Counted from the stretch's first letter, positions 35,801 through 44,938 are shown. The stretch: DNA of 64,000 bases from Plebeiibacterium sediminum (GCF_026013605.1 NZ_JAPDPJ010000020.1:25808-89807); one strand, 5' to 3'. Made by a program: numbers and translations. The notes: a model not told the origin generated them from the letters alone.

Positions 35801-36022
35801 ATGCGTAATATCAATTTAGGATATAATTTTACAGCAAAACAACTAACTAAATTAGGCATTACAAAGCTTAAAGTATATGCTCAGGTAATGAATCCATTTA
35901 TGATTTATTCAAAATGTGATTATCTGGATACTGATTTAGCTAGTTACAATAACAACACTGTATCTACAGGTTCAACCACAACACAAAAAGGACTAGTATT
36001 TGGTCTTAATGTATCATTTTAA
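32885..36022 (+). CDS. SusC-like TonB-dependent outer-membrane transporter 1
   Basis: 1045 residues. Signal peptide, then a CarboxypepD-regulatory-like beta domain (TVSGHVKDEAGEAVIGATVV, about 38-115), plug domain (about 125-245; NPLYVVDGMIVQSGG, DILKDASATAIYGSRGANGV, VTTKKGK) and a 22-strand barrel ending in the aromatic C-terminus VFGLNVSF. There is no N-terminal STN domain, so ECF-sigma/anti-sigma signalling is unlikely. It imports oligosaccharides bound by the SusD partner, whose gene follows within 36 bp. The start is ATG at 32885; an internal ATG four codons later is possible. The first 20 residues are nearly the same as in SusC2, suggesting duplication including the promoter. Confidence 0.95.
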   Translation: MNLMKLKKEQLKMLLIALITSCSFLAGQGLIYAQSNEITVSGHVKDEAGEAVIGATVVVEGTTVGTITDVDGNYTLANVPSNSTLLFSFIGLETQNIPIAGKTSINVTLVAGSIGIEEVVAVGYGVQKKSDVTGAVTSVSADEIKAMPVKDALQAMQGKTSGVDITSNQRPGENGSIKIRGIRSLNADQNPLYVVDGMIVQSGGIDNINPSDIESIDILKDASATAIYGSRGANGVILVTTKKGKSGKVSFNYSGSTTFEKMYDVMEYMDAAEWLEYARIAKYNMGTYATATPSYEADFATWGSNAASWANIEQAWSNGTYDPSKVGSYNWGKHGKRTAVSTEHTISASGGTDQFQGYGSFGYLSQEGTQPDQLFERYTAKTNFEANPTEWFKMGTTMNVSWGIQDYGYSYTRSVTGPGDYYSALRSMLAWTVPYDENGNYNRNPAAGDVNIINPIDELKHNINNRRTFRATGSFYSQIDFGKMWQPLEGLQYRIQFGPEFKYYRLGVFNAAEGINGDGNNAASYNTNQTQAWTLDNLIYYNRTISDKHKVGLTLMQSSSKYHYENGDMKATDVATTDELWYNLSSGGDSYSLGTGLSEKQMESYMIRGNYNFSEKYLLTASVRWDGASQLAEGNKWASFPSLAFGWRIDQENFMKNISWVDGLKLRLGYGITGNAAIGAYDTKGGVMSLYYNWGTTSSSLGYVASDPSQRNPPRMANSELGWEKTAQYNIGIDYVIANNRITGSIDYYQTKTTDLLMVMSIPSLTGYTSTWANVGETKGSGIDLQLNTININSGDFKWSTNITWSADRSEISKLNNGSTEDLNNAWFVGEDIGVYYDYVYDGIWKTSEAAEAESYGRKPGQIKLKDLNNDGVIDPNDDRKIVGYRRPDWSGGITNTFNYKNLELSFFIFSRWGNTFRAGAATLDGRFQQRKVDYWVAGVNEDAKYYSPGSNGEAADTYSGTMNYEDGSFIKMRNINLGYNFTAKQLTKLGITKLKVYAQVMNPFMIYSKCDYLDTDLASYNNNTVSTGSTTTQKGLVFGLNVSF

Positions 36023-36057
36023 GCATGTTAGTCATAAATATCAAAACAATAGAAAAA

Positions 36058-38124
36058 ATGAAGAAATATAATATATCATACATTTTGGTATTATTAGTTG
36101 TATTTTGCTTTTCATTACAATCTTGTAAAGAAGATTTTTTGGATGAAGAACTTACTACCACTTATAGTACTCAAACCTTCACAACTCAAGAAGGTTTAGA
36201 TCAATTGGTTACAGGAACATATCAAAAACTTAAATTCAAGTTTAACTATGTTTGGGGTATTGAAATGTTCAACTTAGGAGTTGATGAATTTACGGATGCA
36301 AACAACTCGATTCCAAGTTTCAACTGTTATAGTTCTGACTTAAATTCAGATGAAGGTGGAGCAAACAGACCAATGTGGCAAAATATGTATGCCGGAATTG
36401 AGTCTGCAAACACCATTATTGCAAATGTTCCTCAATATTATGGTGAATCAAATGATAATTATAACACTCGTTTAGGAGAAGGATACTTTTTCAGGGGATA
36501 CTTTTATTTAACTCTAGTTGTTCAATATGGTGGAGTACCTTTAAAAATAAAGCCTTCAACCGGGGTTGAAACTAATTTTACAAGAGCTTCTGAAGAGGAT
36601 TGCTTTGCTCAAATTATTAGTGATCTTGAGCAGGCATATAGTCTATTACCTGAAAATGGAGAACAAACCGGACGTATTAACAAATATGCAGCAGCTCACT
36701 TTTTAGCGAAAGCATACCTGACTCGTTCTAGTGAATTATATGAATCATGGAATAGCAATTATATTGATAACGATCTTGATCAGGTTATTAAATACGGTCA
36801 GGAAGTTGCAAATGCTCACCCATTAACCAGTAACTATGTTAATTTATGGGATTATCAACAAGCTAATGGTGCAAACGAAAATGTTTCTGAAGTTGTTTTA
36901 GCCGCTCAATTTGCTGACGATCAATCAACATGGGGACGTTTTGGTAATCAAATTCACTTATACTACCCTTCTGTATATCAGGATATATCAGGTACTAAAC
37001 GAGATATTTCCGGAGATCGTGAATTTTCATTTGCCAGAGCCACAAACTATACTTTAGATGTTTTTGACAGAGTTAATGACTCAAGATTCTGGAAATCATT
37101 CATTACTTGTTATGGATGTAATACAACAGACGGAGCACCTACATGGACTGAAGAAAATGCACCTCTTGGACCAGATGGAACTGTTGCCGGAGATAAAAGA
37201 TTCAATGGCGGAGAACTTGCCATTAAATACATTGTTAATGATGCAGGTGATGACAGATATGTTGCTGTTGATAATGATGTTACCGGAGCATTGAAAAACG
37301 GAGTAATGCAAAACACCCATACTTTTGTTCGTTATTTTAACGGTGAAGATCAAGCCTGGGTTGGCCCTCATGGAAATAATGGCTATTATGGAACGCAAAA
37401 AAGATCTGTTGCACTTTCTAAATTCCGCGATGGATACAGAATCTCAATTTCTTCTCCTTTTGGTACCAGAGACGCCATAATTGCCCGTTCAGCTGAAGAT
37501 GTTTTGATGGTTGCTGAAGCATACATTCGCAAAGGTGAATCTCAGTATGACAATGCAATTTCATGGATAAACAGATTAAGAGACAGAGCTGCTTATGCTG
37601 ATGGTGAAGATCGCTCTGTTCATGCTGATGGTGGTCAGGCTTATAAAAATAATCCATATTGCGAGGGCAAAGGTGGTGGTTTTTCTGCAGAAGGAGCTAT
37701 TTTCTGGGACAAGAATACTTATTATGAATCAAATAATGATATGGCCGAAACAACAGCTACAACATTATCTGAAATGCATATTAACTCTGTAGATGATATT
37801 TATAACTCACCTGTTGATGCTCCTATTTATGACGAATTAGGATGTAGCAGCAATCAGGAAAAGATGATGTGTTTCTTATTAAACGAAAGAACCAGAGAAC
37901 TTTGTGGAGAATTGTACAGATGGGAAGATCTTGCCCGTACAAAAACGCTGGAGGCACGCTTTAAAGCATTTAATGATGGTTGGGTAAGAGGTAACAGTAC
38001 GTTTGATGCCAACAAGCATTACTACAGACCAATTCCTCAGTCATTCCTTGATGCAATTACTAACGAAAGCGGACAAGCTTTAACAGCTGACGAGAAAAAG
38101 GAAATGCAAAATCCAGGATACTAA
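36058..38124 (+). CDS. SusD-like substrate-binding lipoprotein 1
   Basis: 688 residues from the ATG at 36058 (MKKYNISYILVLL), preferred over an in-frame upstream ATG at 36025 because it gives a proper lipoprotein signal with SPII site LQSC. SusD features: RagB/SusD TPR scaffold (GEGYFFRGYFYLTLVVQYGG; NKYAAAHFLAKAYLTRSSEL), then the C-terminal signature of NERTRELCGELYRWEDLART and YRPIPQSFLDA. It is longer than typical SusD (500-600), with insertions around residues 340-470. It binds glycan at the cell surface and forms a lidded complex with SusC1. A strong terminator follows. Confidence 0.93.
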   Translation: MKKYNISYILVLLVVFCFSLQSCKEDFLDEELTTTYSTQTFTTQEGLDQLVTGTYQKLKFKFNYVWGIEMFNLGVDEFTDANNSIPSFNCYSSDLNSDEGGANRPMWQNMYAGIESANTIIANVPQYYGESNDNYNTRLGEGYFFRGYFYLTLVVQYGGVPLKIKPSTGVETNFTRASEEDCFAQIISDLEQAYSLLPENGEQTGRINKYAAAHFLAKAYLTRSSELYESWNSNYIDNDLDQVIKYGQEVANAHPLTSNYVNLWDYQQANGANENVSEVVLAAQFADDQSTWGRFGNQIHLYYPSVYQDISGTKRDISGDREFSFARATNYTLDVFDRVNDSRFWKSFITCYGCNTTDGAPTWTEENAPLGPDGTVAGDKRFNGGELAIKYIVNDAGDDRYVAVDNDVTGALKNGVMQNTHTFVRYFNGEDQAWVGPHGNNGYYGTQKRSVALSKFRDGYRISISSPFGTRDAIIARSAEDVLMVAEAYIRKGESQYDNAISWINRLRDRAAYADGEDRSVHADGGQAYKNNPYCEGKGGGFSAEGAIFWDKNTYYESNNDMAETTATTLSEMHINSVDDIYNSPVDAPIYDELGCSSNQEKMMCFLLNERTRELCGELYRWEDLARTKTLEARFKAFNDGWVRGNSTFDANKHYYRPIPQSFLDAITNESGQALTADEKKEMQNPGY

Positions 38125-38149
38125 TAAAGTATTAAAACGTAAATAGATT

Positions 38150-38187
38150 ATGGGTAACTCATTTATTTGAGTTGCCCATTTTTTTTA
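38150..38187 (+). terminator. Terminator after susD1
   Basis: ATGGGTAACTCA pairs with TGAGTTGCCCAT (one G-T pair) with a 6-nt loop and a run of eight T. Confidence 0.88.
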
Positions 38188-38384
38188 TGAAAAACCTACT
38201 TTAAAAGTATACTAAAACTCAATATATATACTTCTCTCAATAGTAATTTCATTCTTTATAACCTTATTCAGCTTTTGAAAATTAACATGCATTAATATTC
38301 TTTTACCTCTCACATACGAACACACATAAAGATCTGTATTTCTGACCCATACAACATACTCCTCGAAAATAATCCTCCAAATAT

Positions 38385-38452
38385 ATTAACACATTTTTAC
38401 AGGCCTTAGTATTATTTTCCATTCTTTAACATTCGTTTACAATATACTTTTG
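38385..38452 (+). promoter_or_regulatory. susC2 promoter and conserved operator-like block
   Basis: Near copy of 32730-32796, with -7 box TACTTTTG at 38445-38452 and the same two half-sites (acatttttaca; acattcgtttaca). Confidence 0.65.
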
Positions 38453-38536
38453 AGTATGATTTCAGGCAATACCCGGCTTATTAAATACAGCTTACTGAAA
38501 TTAACCAATTTATATAATTAATTAAATCTATTTAGT

Positions 38537-41500
38537 ATGAATCTTATGAAGTTAAAAAGGGAACAACTAAAAATGCTTTTTATAGCATTTCTTACTTGTT
38601 GTTCCTTAATGGCCAGTCAAGGCTCCATTTTTGCTCAAGGAAATGAGATTACCGTGAATGGTATGATTAAAGATGACACTGGCGAACCTGTTATTGGGGC
38701 TACTGTTGTTGTAGAAGGTACAACAGTAGGTACCATTTCAGACATCGAAGGTAAATACACATTAGCCAATGTGCCTTCAGATGGAATATTAATATTTTCT
38801 TTCATTGGACTAGAATCTCAAACAGTAGCTGTTGAAGGAAAAAAGACGATTAATGTTACACTAAAATCAGAATCAATTGGTTTGGATGAAGTTATTGCAG
38901 TAGGTTATGGTACTCAAAAGAAAAGTGATCTTACAAATGCAGTAGCTGTAATGAGTGCTGAAAAACTTACAGAACGTCCTGTTACTAAAGTGGATCAGGC
39001 ACTAATTGGTCAAATGGCAGGTGTACGTGTTCAACAAACCTCTGGTTTACCAGGAAAAGGTTTCAGTATTCAGATTCGTGGTACAGGTTCAATTTCAGCA
39101 AACAATGAACCTCTATACGTTGTGGATGGTTTCCCATTAGAAGTTTCATCTCAGTCTTCTAGTGGTTCCTTTTCTGGTGGTAACCCATTATCAAGTTTAA
39201 ACCCTAATGATATAGAAACAATTCAAGTACTTAAAGATGCTGCAGCTGCATCTATCTATGGTTCCAGAGGTTCTAATGGAGTTGTTATTATTACAACTAA
39301 AAAAGGTAAATCAGGTAAACCTACTATTTCATTTAATTCTTATGTTGGTATTAATAAAACCGCTAAAAAATTAGATGTACTAAGCTCTGAAGAATGGGTT
39401 GAAAGAGAAATTGAGCACATCAACTACGCTTGGTACAGAAGTGGTAATGGTTCATCATCTGACTCTTGGGAAACTCGTCAATCTATTTTAGGTCTTTCCG
39501 GGGATGAAGTTAACACAACATATATGTGGGATAAAAGATGGTTAGAAAATGGTCATCCTGGAGTTGAATTTGTTGACTGGCAGGATGAATTTTTCAGAAC
39601 TGGTATGGTTCAGAGTTATCAGGTATCTGCAAACGGAGGTAACGACATTGCTAAATACTATGTTTCTGGAGACTATTTAGATCAGGAAGGTGTTGCAATA
39701 GGTGTAAACTACAGACGATATAGTGCCAGAGCAAATGTTGAGATTAGTCCTAATAATAAACTTCGTTTTGGATTAAATGTTGCACCTTCATTTGTTCAAA
39801 CGAAAGATCCAGGTGTTGAAGGTAAAGATGCCTTAACTCATATTACAGTTGGTATGGCTCCTGTTGTTGAATCAAATGTTGGTGTATTAGGCACAAATGT
39901 AGGTGACAATACCAGATATGCGTGGGGTACTTCAAGAGTAAGTCCGATTGCTGAGGCAAAATATAAGGAAAACAACAACGAAACTATCAGAGTTATTACT
40001 ACGGCATTTGCTGAATATGAAATTTTATCAGGTTTAAAATTCAAATCTAATTTAAACTTTGATATTCATGATAACGAAGCATATAGTTATACTCCTTCTT
40101 TTGTAACTCGAAACAGAACAGCCAGTGCATCAAAATCTGGTTATACAAGAAAAAACTTCGTAACAGAAAGTACATTAACTTATGATAAATCATTTGGAGC
40201 TCACAATTTAAATTTATTAGCAGGACAATCGTATAGTGCTTTTGATCTAAGCACATATAGTATCTCAGGTACTGATTTTGCTTCTGATGAAGTTGTAACA
40301 ATAAACAGTTCAAATACAACAAGTGGTAGAACTTCAATGGTAAAAGCAACACTGTTCTCTTATTTTGGACGTGCACAATACAACTACAATAACAAATATT
40401 ACTTACAAGCAAGTATTCGTCGCGATGGTTCTTCTAAGTTTGGTGATGATACAAAGTATGGTTTCTTCCCTTCAGCATCTTTTGGATGGAAATTATCAGA
40501 AGAAGCATTCATGGATAATTTAGAGGTGATTAGCAACTTAAAAATTCGTGCCAGCTGGGGTCTTGCAGGTAATAATGGTATTGGTGATTACAAACACATT
40601 GCATTACTATCTAACTCAAACTACAGCTTAGGAGGAAGTCTTGCAAACGGTTTAACTCCTTCAAACTATCCTAATACAGACTTAAGTTGGGAAACATCAG
40701 AAACTATTGATGTTGGTTTTGACGTTGGTGTTATGGCTAATAGAATTACTGGTTCTTTTGACTATTATACAAAAAGAAACTCAGACTTATTATTAAGTAT
40801 CGATGTACCTTCTGCCAGTGGATTTACTTCAGCATTAACTAACATTGGTGAAGTATTAAATAAAGGATGGGAAGTTGAAATTAACTCTAGAAACTTAGTT
40901 GGTCAGTTTAAATGGCAAACTCAATTTAACTTAAGTCACAACTCTAATGAAGTAAAAAAATTAGGTCCTGATAATTCACCTATCTACGGTGGAGCCTTTG
41001 ATATTACTCATAATGTATTAGAAGTTGGAAGACCAATGTATACTTTATTTGTGGTTCAGCAAGATGGCTTATTAACAAGTGATGATATTGCAAACGGTGT
41101 TGCCAGATATGGCAATCAGGAAGCTGGTGATCCAAAATATGTTGATCAAAATAACGATGGTGTTATAAATGCTGACGACAGAACATACTCTGGACATCCA
41201 AACCCTGACTTTATTTGGGGTATCACTAATAGTTTTTCATACAAAGGATTTGACTTATCAATACTAGTTCAAGGTCAAACTGGTGGTATGATCTACTCTA
41301 CTTTTGGTCGCGGTGTTTATCGTACCGGAATGGGTGGTACTGAAAACACCCTTGGTAAAGCAAGAAACAGAGTACGATGGGTAGAAGGACAAACCTTAAC
41401 TGCAGCTGATGTAAAAGGTAAAGAAAGAAAATCTCCATCTTCATTTGGTAGAATTAAAAACACTGACTGGTTATACAAAAGCGACTATTGGAGAGTTAGA

Positions 41501-41707
41501 AACATTACTTTAGGTTATGATTTAGGAAGAATCATTACATCCAACATCGTTTCCGGAGCAAGAGTATATGTTACTGCAGAAAACTGGTTTGGTGATGATA
41601 AATACGATGGTGGATTTAACCCTGAAGCGGTTAACAACAATGGTGATGACTACGGTGCTTTCCCATTATCTAAATCATTGGTATTAGGATTAAACTTTAA
41701 ATTTTAA
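38537..41707 (+). CDS. SusC-like TonB-dependent outer-membrane transporter 2
   Basis: 1056 residues with the same plan as SusC1: signal peptide, CarboxypepD-like domain (TVNGMIKDDTGEPVIGATVV), plug (LYVVDGFPLEVSS; IQVLKDAAAASIYGSRGSNG) and barrel ending LVLGLNFKF. No STN domain. The signal peptide and promoter are close copies of susC1, whereas the barrel is divergent, which fits different oligosaccharide cargo. The partner susD2 does not follow directly: 198 bp intervene and carry the structured leader, so stoichiometry with SusD2 may be set after transcription. Confidence 0.95.
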   Translation: MNLMKLKREQLKMLFIAFLTCCSLMASQGSIFAQGNEITVNGMIKDDTGEPVIGATVVVEGTTVGTISDIEGKYTLANVPSDGILIFSFIGLESQTVAVEGKKTINVTLKSESIGLDEVIAVGYGTQKKSDLTNAVAVMSAEKLTERPVTKVDQALIGQMAGVRVQQTSGLPGKGFSIQIRGTGSISANNEPLYVVDGFPLEVSSQSSSGSFSGGNPLSSLNPNDIETIQVLKDAAAASIYGSRGSNGVVIITTKKGKSGKPTISFNSYVGINKTAKKLDVLSSEEWVEREIEHINYAWYRSGNGSSSDSWETRQSILGLSGDEVNTTYMWDKRWLENGHPGVEFVDWQDEFFRTGMVQSYQVSANGGNDIAKYYVSGDYLDQEGVAIGVNYRRYSARANVEISPNNKLRFGLNVAPSFVQTKDPGVEGKDALTHITVGMAPVVESNVGVLGTNVGDNTRYAWGTSRVSPIAEAKYKENNNETIRVITTAFAEYEILSGLKFKSNLNFDIHDNEAYSYTPSFVTRNRTASASKSGYTRKNFVTESTLTYDKSFGAHNLNLLAGQSYSAFDLSTYSISGTDFASDEVVTINSSNTTSGRTSMVKATLFSYFGRAQYNYNNKYYLQASIRRDGSSKFGDDTKYGFFPSASFGWKLSEEAFMDNLEVISNLKIRASWGLAGNNGIGDYKHIALLSNSNYSLGGSLANGLTPSNYPNTDLSWETSETIDVGFDVGVMANRITGSFDYYTKRNSDLLLSIDVPSASGFTSALTNIGEVLNKGWEVEINSRNLVGQFKWQTQFNLSHNSNEVKKLGPDNSPIYGGAFDITHNVLEVGRPMYTLFVVQQDGLLTSDDIANGVARYGNQEAGDPKYVDQNNDGVINADDRTYSGHPNPDFIWGITNSFSYKGFDLSILVQGQTGGMIYSTFGRGVYRTGMGGTENTLGKARNRVRWVEGQTLTAADVKGKERKSPSSFGRIKNTDWLYKSDYWRVRNITLGYDLGRIITSNIVSGARVYVTAENWFGDDKYDGGFNPEAVNNNGDDYGAFPLSKSLVLGLNFKF

Positions 41708-41905
41708 TTGAAAAGAGATTATTATGATGAAACAAGCCTTGATACAAACTCTTAAGCATAAGAGATATCATCAAAGGCCAGTTACATATAGTGATACAAA
41801 TCAATATTAAAACTCATGAAACGACCATGATTAAAGATTTCTCACACACGAGAATGATTATTCTTTGGGAGTTCCATCTGGCATTAATAAATTAAATATA
41901 AACAG
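41708..41905 (+). other. susC2-susD2 spacer
   Basis: 198 bp, unusually long for a susC-susD junction. Its 3' half is the conserved leader; the 5' half (41708-41815) shows no clear structure. Confidence 0.6.
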
Positions 41906-41908
41906 ATG
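41820..41908 (+). promoter_or_regulatory. Structured leader, copy A (before susD2)
   Basis: Hairpin TTCTC-ACACAC-GAGAA (41839-41854), a 17-nt linker, TTC, then CATCTG (41875-41880), a 22-nt AT-rich loop beginning GCA, and CAGATG (41903-41908), whose last three bases are the susD2 ATG. CATCTG and CAGATG are exact reverse complements, so the start codon is in a stem. Aligned copies are at 45191 and 62228. Confidence 0.65.
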
Positions 41909-43405
41909 AAAAAGATATTATCAATATTATTGGGTGTAATTCTAATAGGTCTGTCAGCCTGTGATGATGAATTATATCAAGCACCCATTGACAATCAAAA
42001 TGCTGATTCTTTCTATCAAAACGAAGAACAGTTTGAACAAGCCATTAACGGAATGTATAATTCATTATTAACATTCTCAACACATCAGTTTTTCCTATCC
42101 GAAATAAGAAGTGACAATGTTTTTGCTCCAGGTACAGGTGTGCGCCTATGGAACCCCATTAATAACTTTGCAAATACATTAGAAACTAACGATTATATTG
42201 AAGATTGCTGGAATGATTACTTCAGAGGCATTTATCTGGCCAATTCTATTTTGGATAAAATATCAGAATCGATTATTAGTGATAACACAACCTACAACCG
42301 TATGGTAGGTGAAGCCAGATTTGTACGTGGATTTTTATACTTCCAGTTAATCAAAACTTTTGGTAAAGTACCATTAATGGATCATGTAATTAATCCTTCA
42401 GAAGCTTTAGTTTTAGACAGAGCTGACATAGCTGATGTATATGAATTAGTTGTTTCTGATCTGCAATTTGCTGCTTCAAATTTAGCTGATTCATATTCAG
42501 TTCCGGGAAAAGTAACATCTTGGGCTGCCAAGGCAATGCTTGCAAAAGTTTATTTAACTCAATCTGGTCCTGATTATGGTATTGATGGTCCTGGTTTAGG
42601 GTTAAACAAATACTCAGATGCGTTATCGCTTTTAAATGATATAATTAACAATGGTCCTTACTCATGGGTAAATGACTACGCTTCTATATTTGCTTACAAC
42701 AATGAAAATAATCCAGATATTATTTTTGATTTACAAGCAATCGATACAGGTTCAACTTCTGAATCAGGTGTTGGAACAATTTTACCAACCTTGATGTACC
42801 TTGAAAGTTGGGCCAGATTAAATCTGTCATTTGCAGGTGGTGTACCTAATGATGGTAGTGGTTGTGATCCTTCTGCAGATTTATTGGCTTCATTTGAAGA
42901 TGGCGATCTAAGAGATGATTTTTCCATTCTTATGAGTTATGTTGATGAAAATAACAACCCGGTAGATAATCCTCAATTTGTTAAATTTCTTGATGTAAAT
43001 TATGCGCCTGCAACCAGATTTAACTGGCCTGTTAACTTCCCTATCATCAGGTATACAGATGTATTAATGATGAAAGCAGAAGCCCTAATACAAACATCGG
43101 GTAGTCAAACTGATATTGATGGAATCGTAAACCAGGTACGTTCACGAGCTGGTCTTGGTGAAATATCAAACGTTAATCTGGATATGCTTCTAGCTGAACG
43201 TAGAAAAGAGTTTATGGCTGAAGGTTTAAGATGGGATGACTTAGTAAGAACTGGTAAAGTAATTGATGTTATGAATGCCTGGATAGCACAAGAAGATGAT
43301 GGTGATAATGTTAGTCCAGTTATTGCAAACTACATTATATATCCAATTCCTTATTCTCAAATGGAAGTAAAACAAGATTTATACGAACAAAACCCTGGAT
43401 ACTAG
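41906..43405 (+). CDS. SusD-like substrate-binding lipoprotein 2
   Basis: 499 residues, lipoprotein (LIGLSAC, Cys19). RagB/SusD family: N-terminal helix region (FYQNEEQFEQAINGMYNSLL), TPR-like core (GEARFVRGFLYFQLIKTFGK; SWAAKAMLAKVYLTQSG), MMKAEALIQ near 380 and the C-terminal LAERRKEFMAEGLRWDDLVR and YPIPYSQMEV. It binds oligosaccharide for SusC2. The ATG at 41906 is the one paired in the upstream leader stem. A weak terminator follows. Confidence 0.93.
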   Translation: MKKILSILLGVILIGLSACDDELYQAPIDNQNADSFYQNEEQFEQAINGMYNSLLTFSTHQFFLSEIRSDNVFAPGTGVRLWNPINNFANTLETNDYIEDCWNDYFRGIYLANSILDKISESIISDNTTYNRMVGEARFVRGFLYFQLIKTFGKVPLMDHVINPSEALVLDRADIADVYELVVSDLQFAASNLADSYSVPGKVTSWAAKAMLAKVYLTQSGPDYGIDGPGLGLNKYSDALSLLNDIINNGPYSWVNDYASIFAYNNENNPDIIFDLQAIDTGSTSESGVGTILPTLMYLESWARLNLSFAGGVPNDGSGCDPSADLLASFEDGDLRDDFSILMSYVDENNNPVDNPQFVKFLDVNYAPATRFNWPVNFPIIRYTDVLMMKAEALIQTSGSQTDIDGIVNQVRSRAGLGEISNVNLDMLLAERRKEFMAEGLRWDDLVRTGKVIDVMNAWIAQEDDGDNVSPVIANYIIYPIPYSQMEVKQDLYEQNPGY

Positions 43406-43428
43406 AGTATTCATTTCTAACAACAATA

Positions 43429-43457
43429 AGTCGGTTCTTTTGTGCCGGCTTTTTGTT
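43429..43457 (+). terminator. Terminator after susD2
   Basis: AGTCGG pairs with CCGGCT (with a T-G pair) over an 8-10-nt loop, followed by TTTTTGTTGTTTTT. Confidence 0.6.
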
Positions 43458-43505
43458 GTTTTTGCTTTTATATCACTGAAAATTTTAACCTCTCTCCTCT
43501 TAAAC

Positions 43506-43513
43506 TATATTTG
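43506..43513 (+). promoter_or_regulatory. -7 box of the sulfatase gene
   Basis: TATATTTG matches TAnnTTTG exactly, 24 bp before the ATG; TTTT sits at the expected -33 position (43483-43486). Confidence 0.5.
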
Positions 43514-43537
43514 CCTGTTATAATAAATATTCTATAC

Positions 43538-44938
43538 ATGAAATTTCTAAAATTTTTAGCGCTGCCATTAATTGTTATTAGTTGCCAAACTAATCCTCAA
43601 ACTACCAATGAAACATCAAAAAAGCCAAACATTATTTTTGTACTTGCCGATGATTTAGGATATAATGATGTAGGTTATGCAGGACAAAAACTAATGCAAA
43701 CACCCCATATTGACCAACTGGCCAAAGAAGGTAAAGTTTACACCAACACCTATGCTGGAGCCCCTGTTTGTGGCCCTTCCAGAAGTGTATTAATGACTGG
43801 TCAACACACTGGTCATACAACTGTTAGAGGTAACAATACAATTACAGGTGGTGTTGCCGGTAAAAAGGGAGATAAAACAGTTTATCGTGCAAACCTGGCC
43901 GATACAGATTATACTGTTGGAAACTTAATGCATGATGCCGGTTACAAAACCTGTCTTGTGGGTAAATGGCACCTTGGAGGTTATGATTCTACAGCAACAC
44001 CTTTACATCGGGGATTTGACGAATTTTATGGCTGGTTGATTAATAAACCTCAAACCTATTCAAGCACCTACTGGCCAGATAAAAGGATGAAAAATGATGT
44101 GATGATTGATATCCCTCAAAATGCTGAGGGTAAAAAAGGGTATTATCATACCGATATCTGCACTGATGAAACCATTGATTTTATCAAGAAAAATAAAGAT
44201 ACAGACCAGCCTTTTATGGTAATGTTGTGCTACTCAAATCCACATGCCCCACTTGATGCGCCTGATAATGCCATTTATGATGATAAAGACTGGCCTGAAA
44301 ATATGAAGACCTATGCAAGTATGATTTATCATCTTGACCAAAATATAGAAAGATTAAAACAAGCAATAATAAACGAAGGAATAAGTGAAAATACAATTGT
44401 GTTTTTTGCGTCAGACAATGGCCCAAGATCAAACTACTCTGACAAGTTAACTGAAGTTGTGGACTTCTTTGATTCAAATGGTCAGCTTAGAGGCTATAAA
44501 AGAGACATGTACGAAGGAGGCATCAGAACTCCTATGATTGTATGGTCTCCTAAAATGGTTAAGGCCGAATCACAATCTGACTTACCCTGGTATTTTGCCG
44601 ATATCATGCCAACGTTTGCTGAAATTGCTGATTATAAAACCGACAAAATGAAAACTGATGGTGTGAGTGTTTATTCCTCAATACTGGATCAACCAACTCC
44701 TGACAAACCTAGATTTTTGTACTGGGAGTTTTTTGAAAGAGGATATAAACAAGCGGTAAGATATGGAAAATGGAAGGCTGTTGTTATTGGAGGAAACATG
44801 GAATTATACGATTTATCCACAGATATAGGTGAACAAAATGACATTTCAAGTGGACATCCTGAGATTATTAAGGAAATTGAAGCATACCTTTCGGGGTGCA
44901 GAACAGAGTCTCCATACTGGCCTGTAAATGGAAAATAA
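43538..44938 (+). CDS. Family S1 sulfatase, lipoprotein
   Basis: 466 residues from the ATG at 43538, chosen because it gives a lipoprotein signal (LIVISC, Cys16). Formylglycine sulfatase: metal-binding IFVLADDLGYND near residue 30 and the maturation motif CGPSRSVLMTG with Cys near 78 (C-x-P-S-R), then KWHLGG near 145 and FASDNGPRS near 290. It hydrolyses sulfate esters on a carbohydrate after conversion of Cys78 by an anaerobic sulfatase-maturing enzyme or FGE, not in this window. Standard RG-I is not sulfated, so its place inside an otherwise pectin-like PUL hints at a sulfated, perhaps algal or marine-plant, galacturonan or rhamnan. The exact S1 subfamily cannot be given. Confidence 0.92.
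   Translation: MKFLKFLALPLIVISCQTNPQTTNETSKKPNIIFVLADDLGYNDVGYAGQKLMQTPHIDQLAKEGKVYTNTYAGAPVCGPSRSVLMTGQHTGHTTVRGNNTITGGVAGKKGDKTVYRANLADTDYTVGNLMHDAGYKTCLVGKWHLGGYDSTATPLHRGFDEFYGWLINKPQTYSSTYWPDKRMKNDVMIDIPQNAEGKKGYYHTDICTDETIDFIKKNKDTDQPFMVMLCYSNPHAPLDAPDNAIYDDKDWPENMKTYASMIYHLDQNIERLKQAIINEGISENTIVFFASDNGPRSNYSDKLTEVVDFFDSNGQLRGYKRDMYEGGIRTPMIVWSPKMVKAESQSDLPWYFADIMPTFAEIADYKTDKMKTDGVSVYSSILDQPTPDKPRFLYWEFFERGYKQAVRYGKWKAVVIGGNMELYDLSTDIGEQNDISSGHPEIIKEIEAYLSGCRTESPYWPVNGK

Larger units (their letters stand above)
38125..38536. other. Region between the two susCD units
   Basis: 412 bp: terminator (38150-38187), about 190 bp of AT-rich sequence without recognised features, then the susC2 promoter block. 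Confidence 0.6.

Noticed and set aside
39838..40412. Minus-strand frames inside susC2
   Set aside because: They are antisense shadows of a clear SusC coding sequence.
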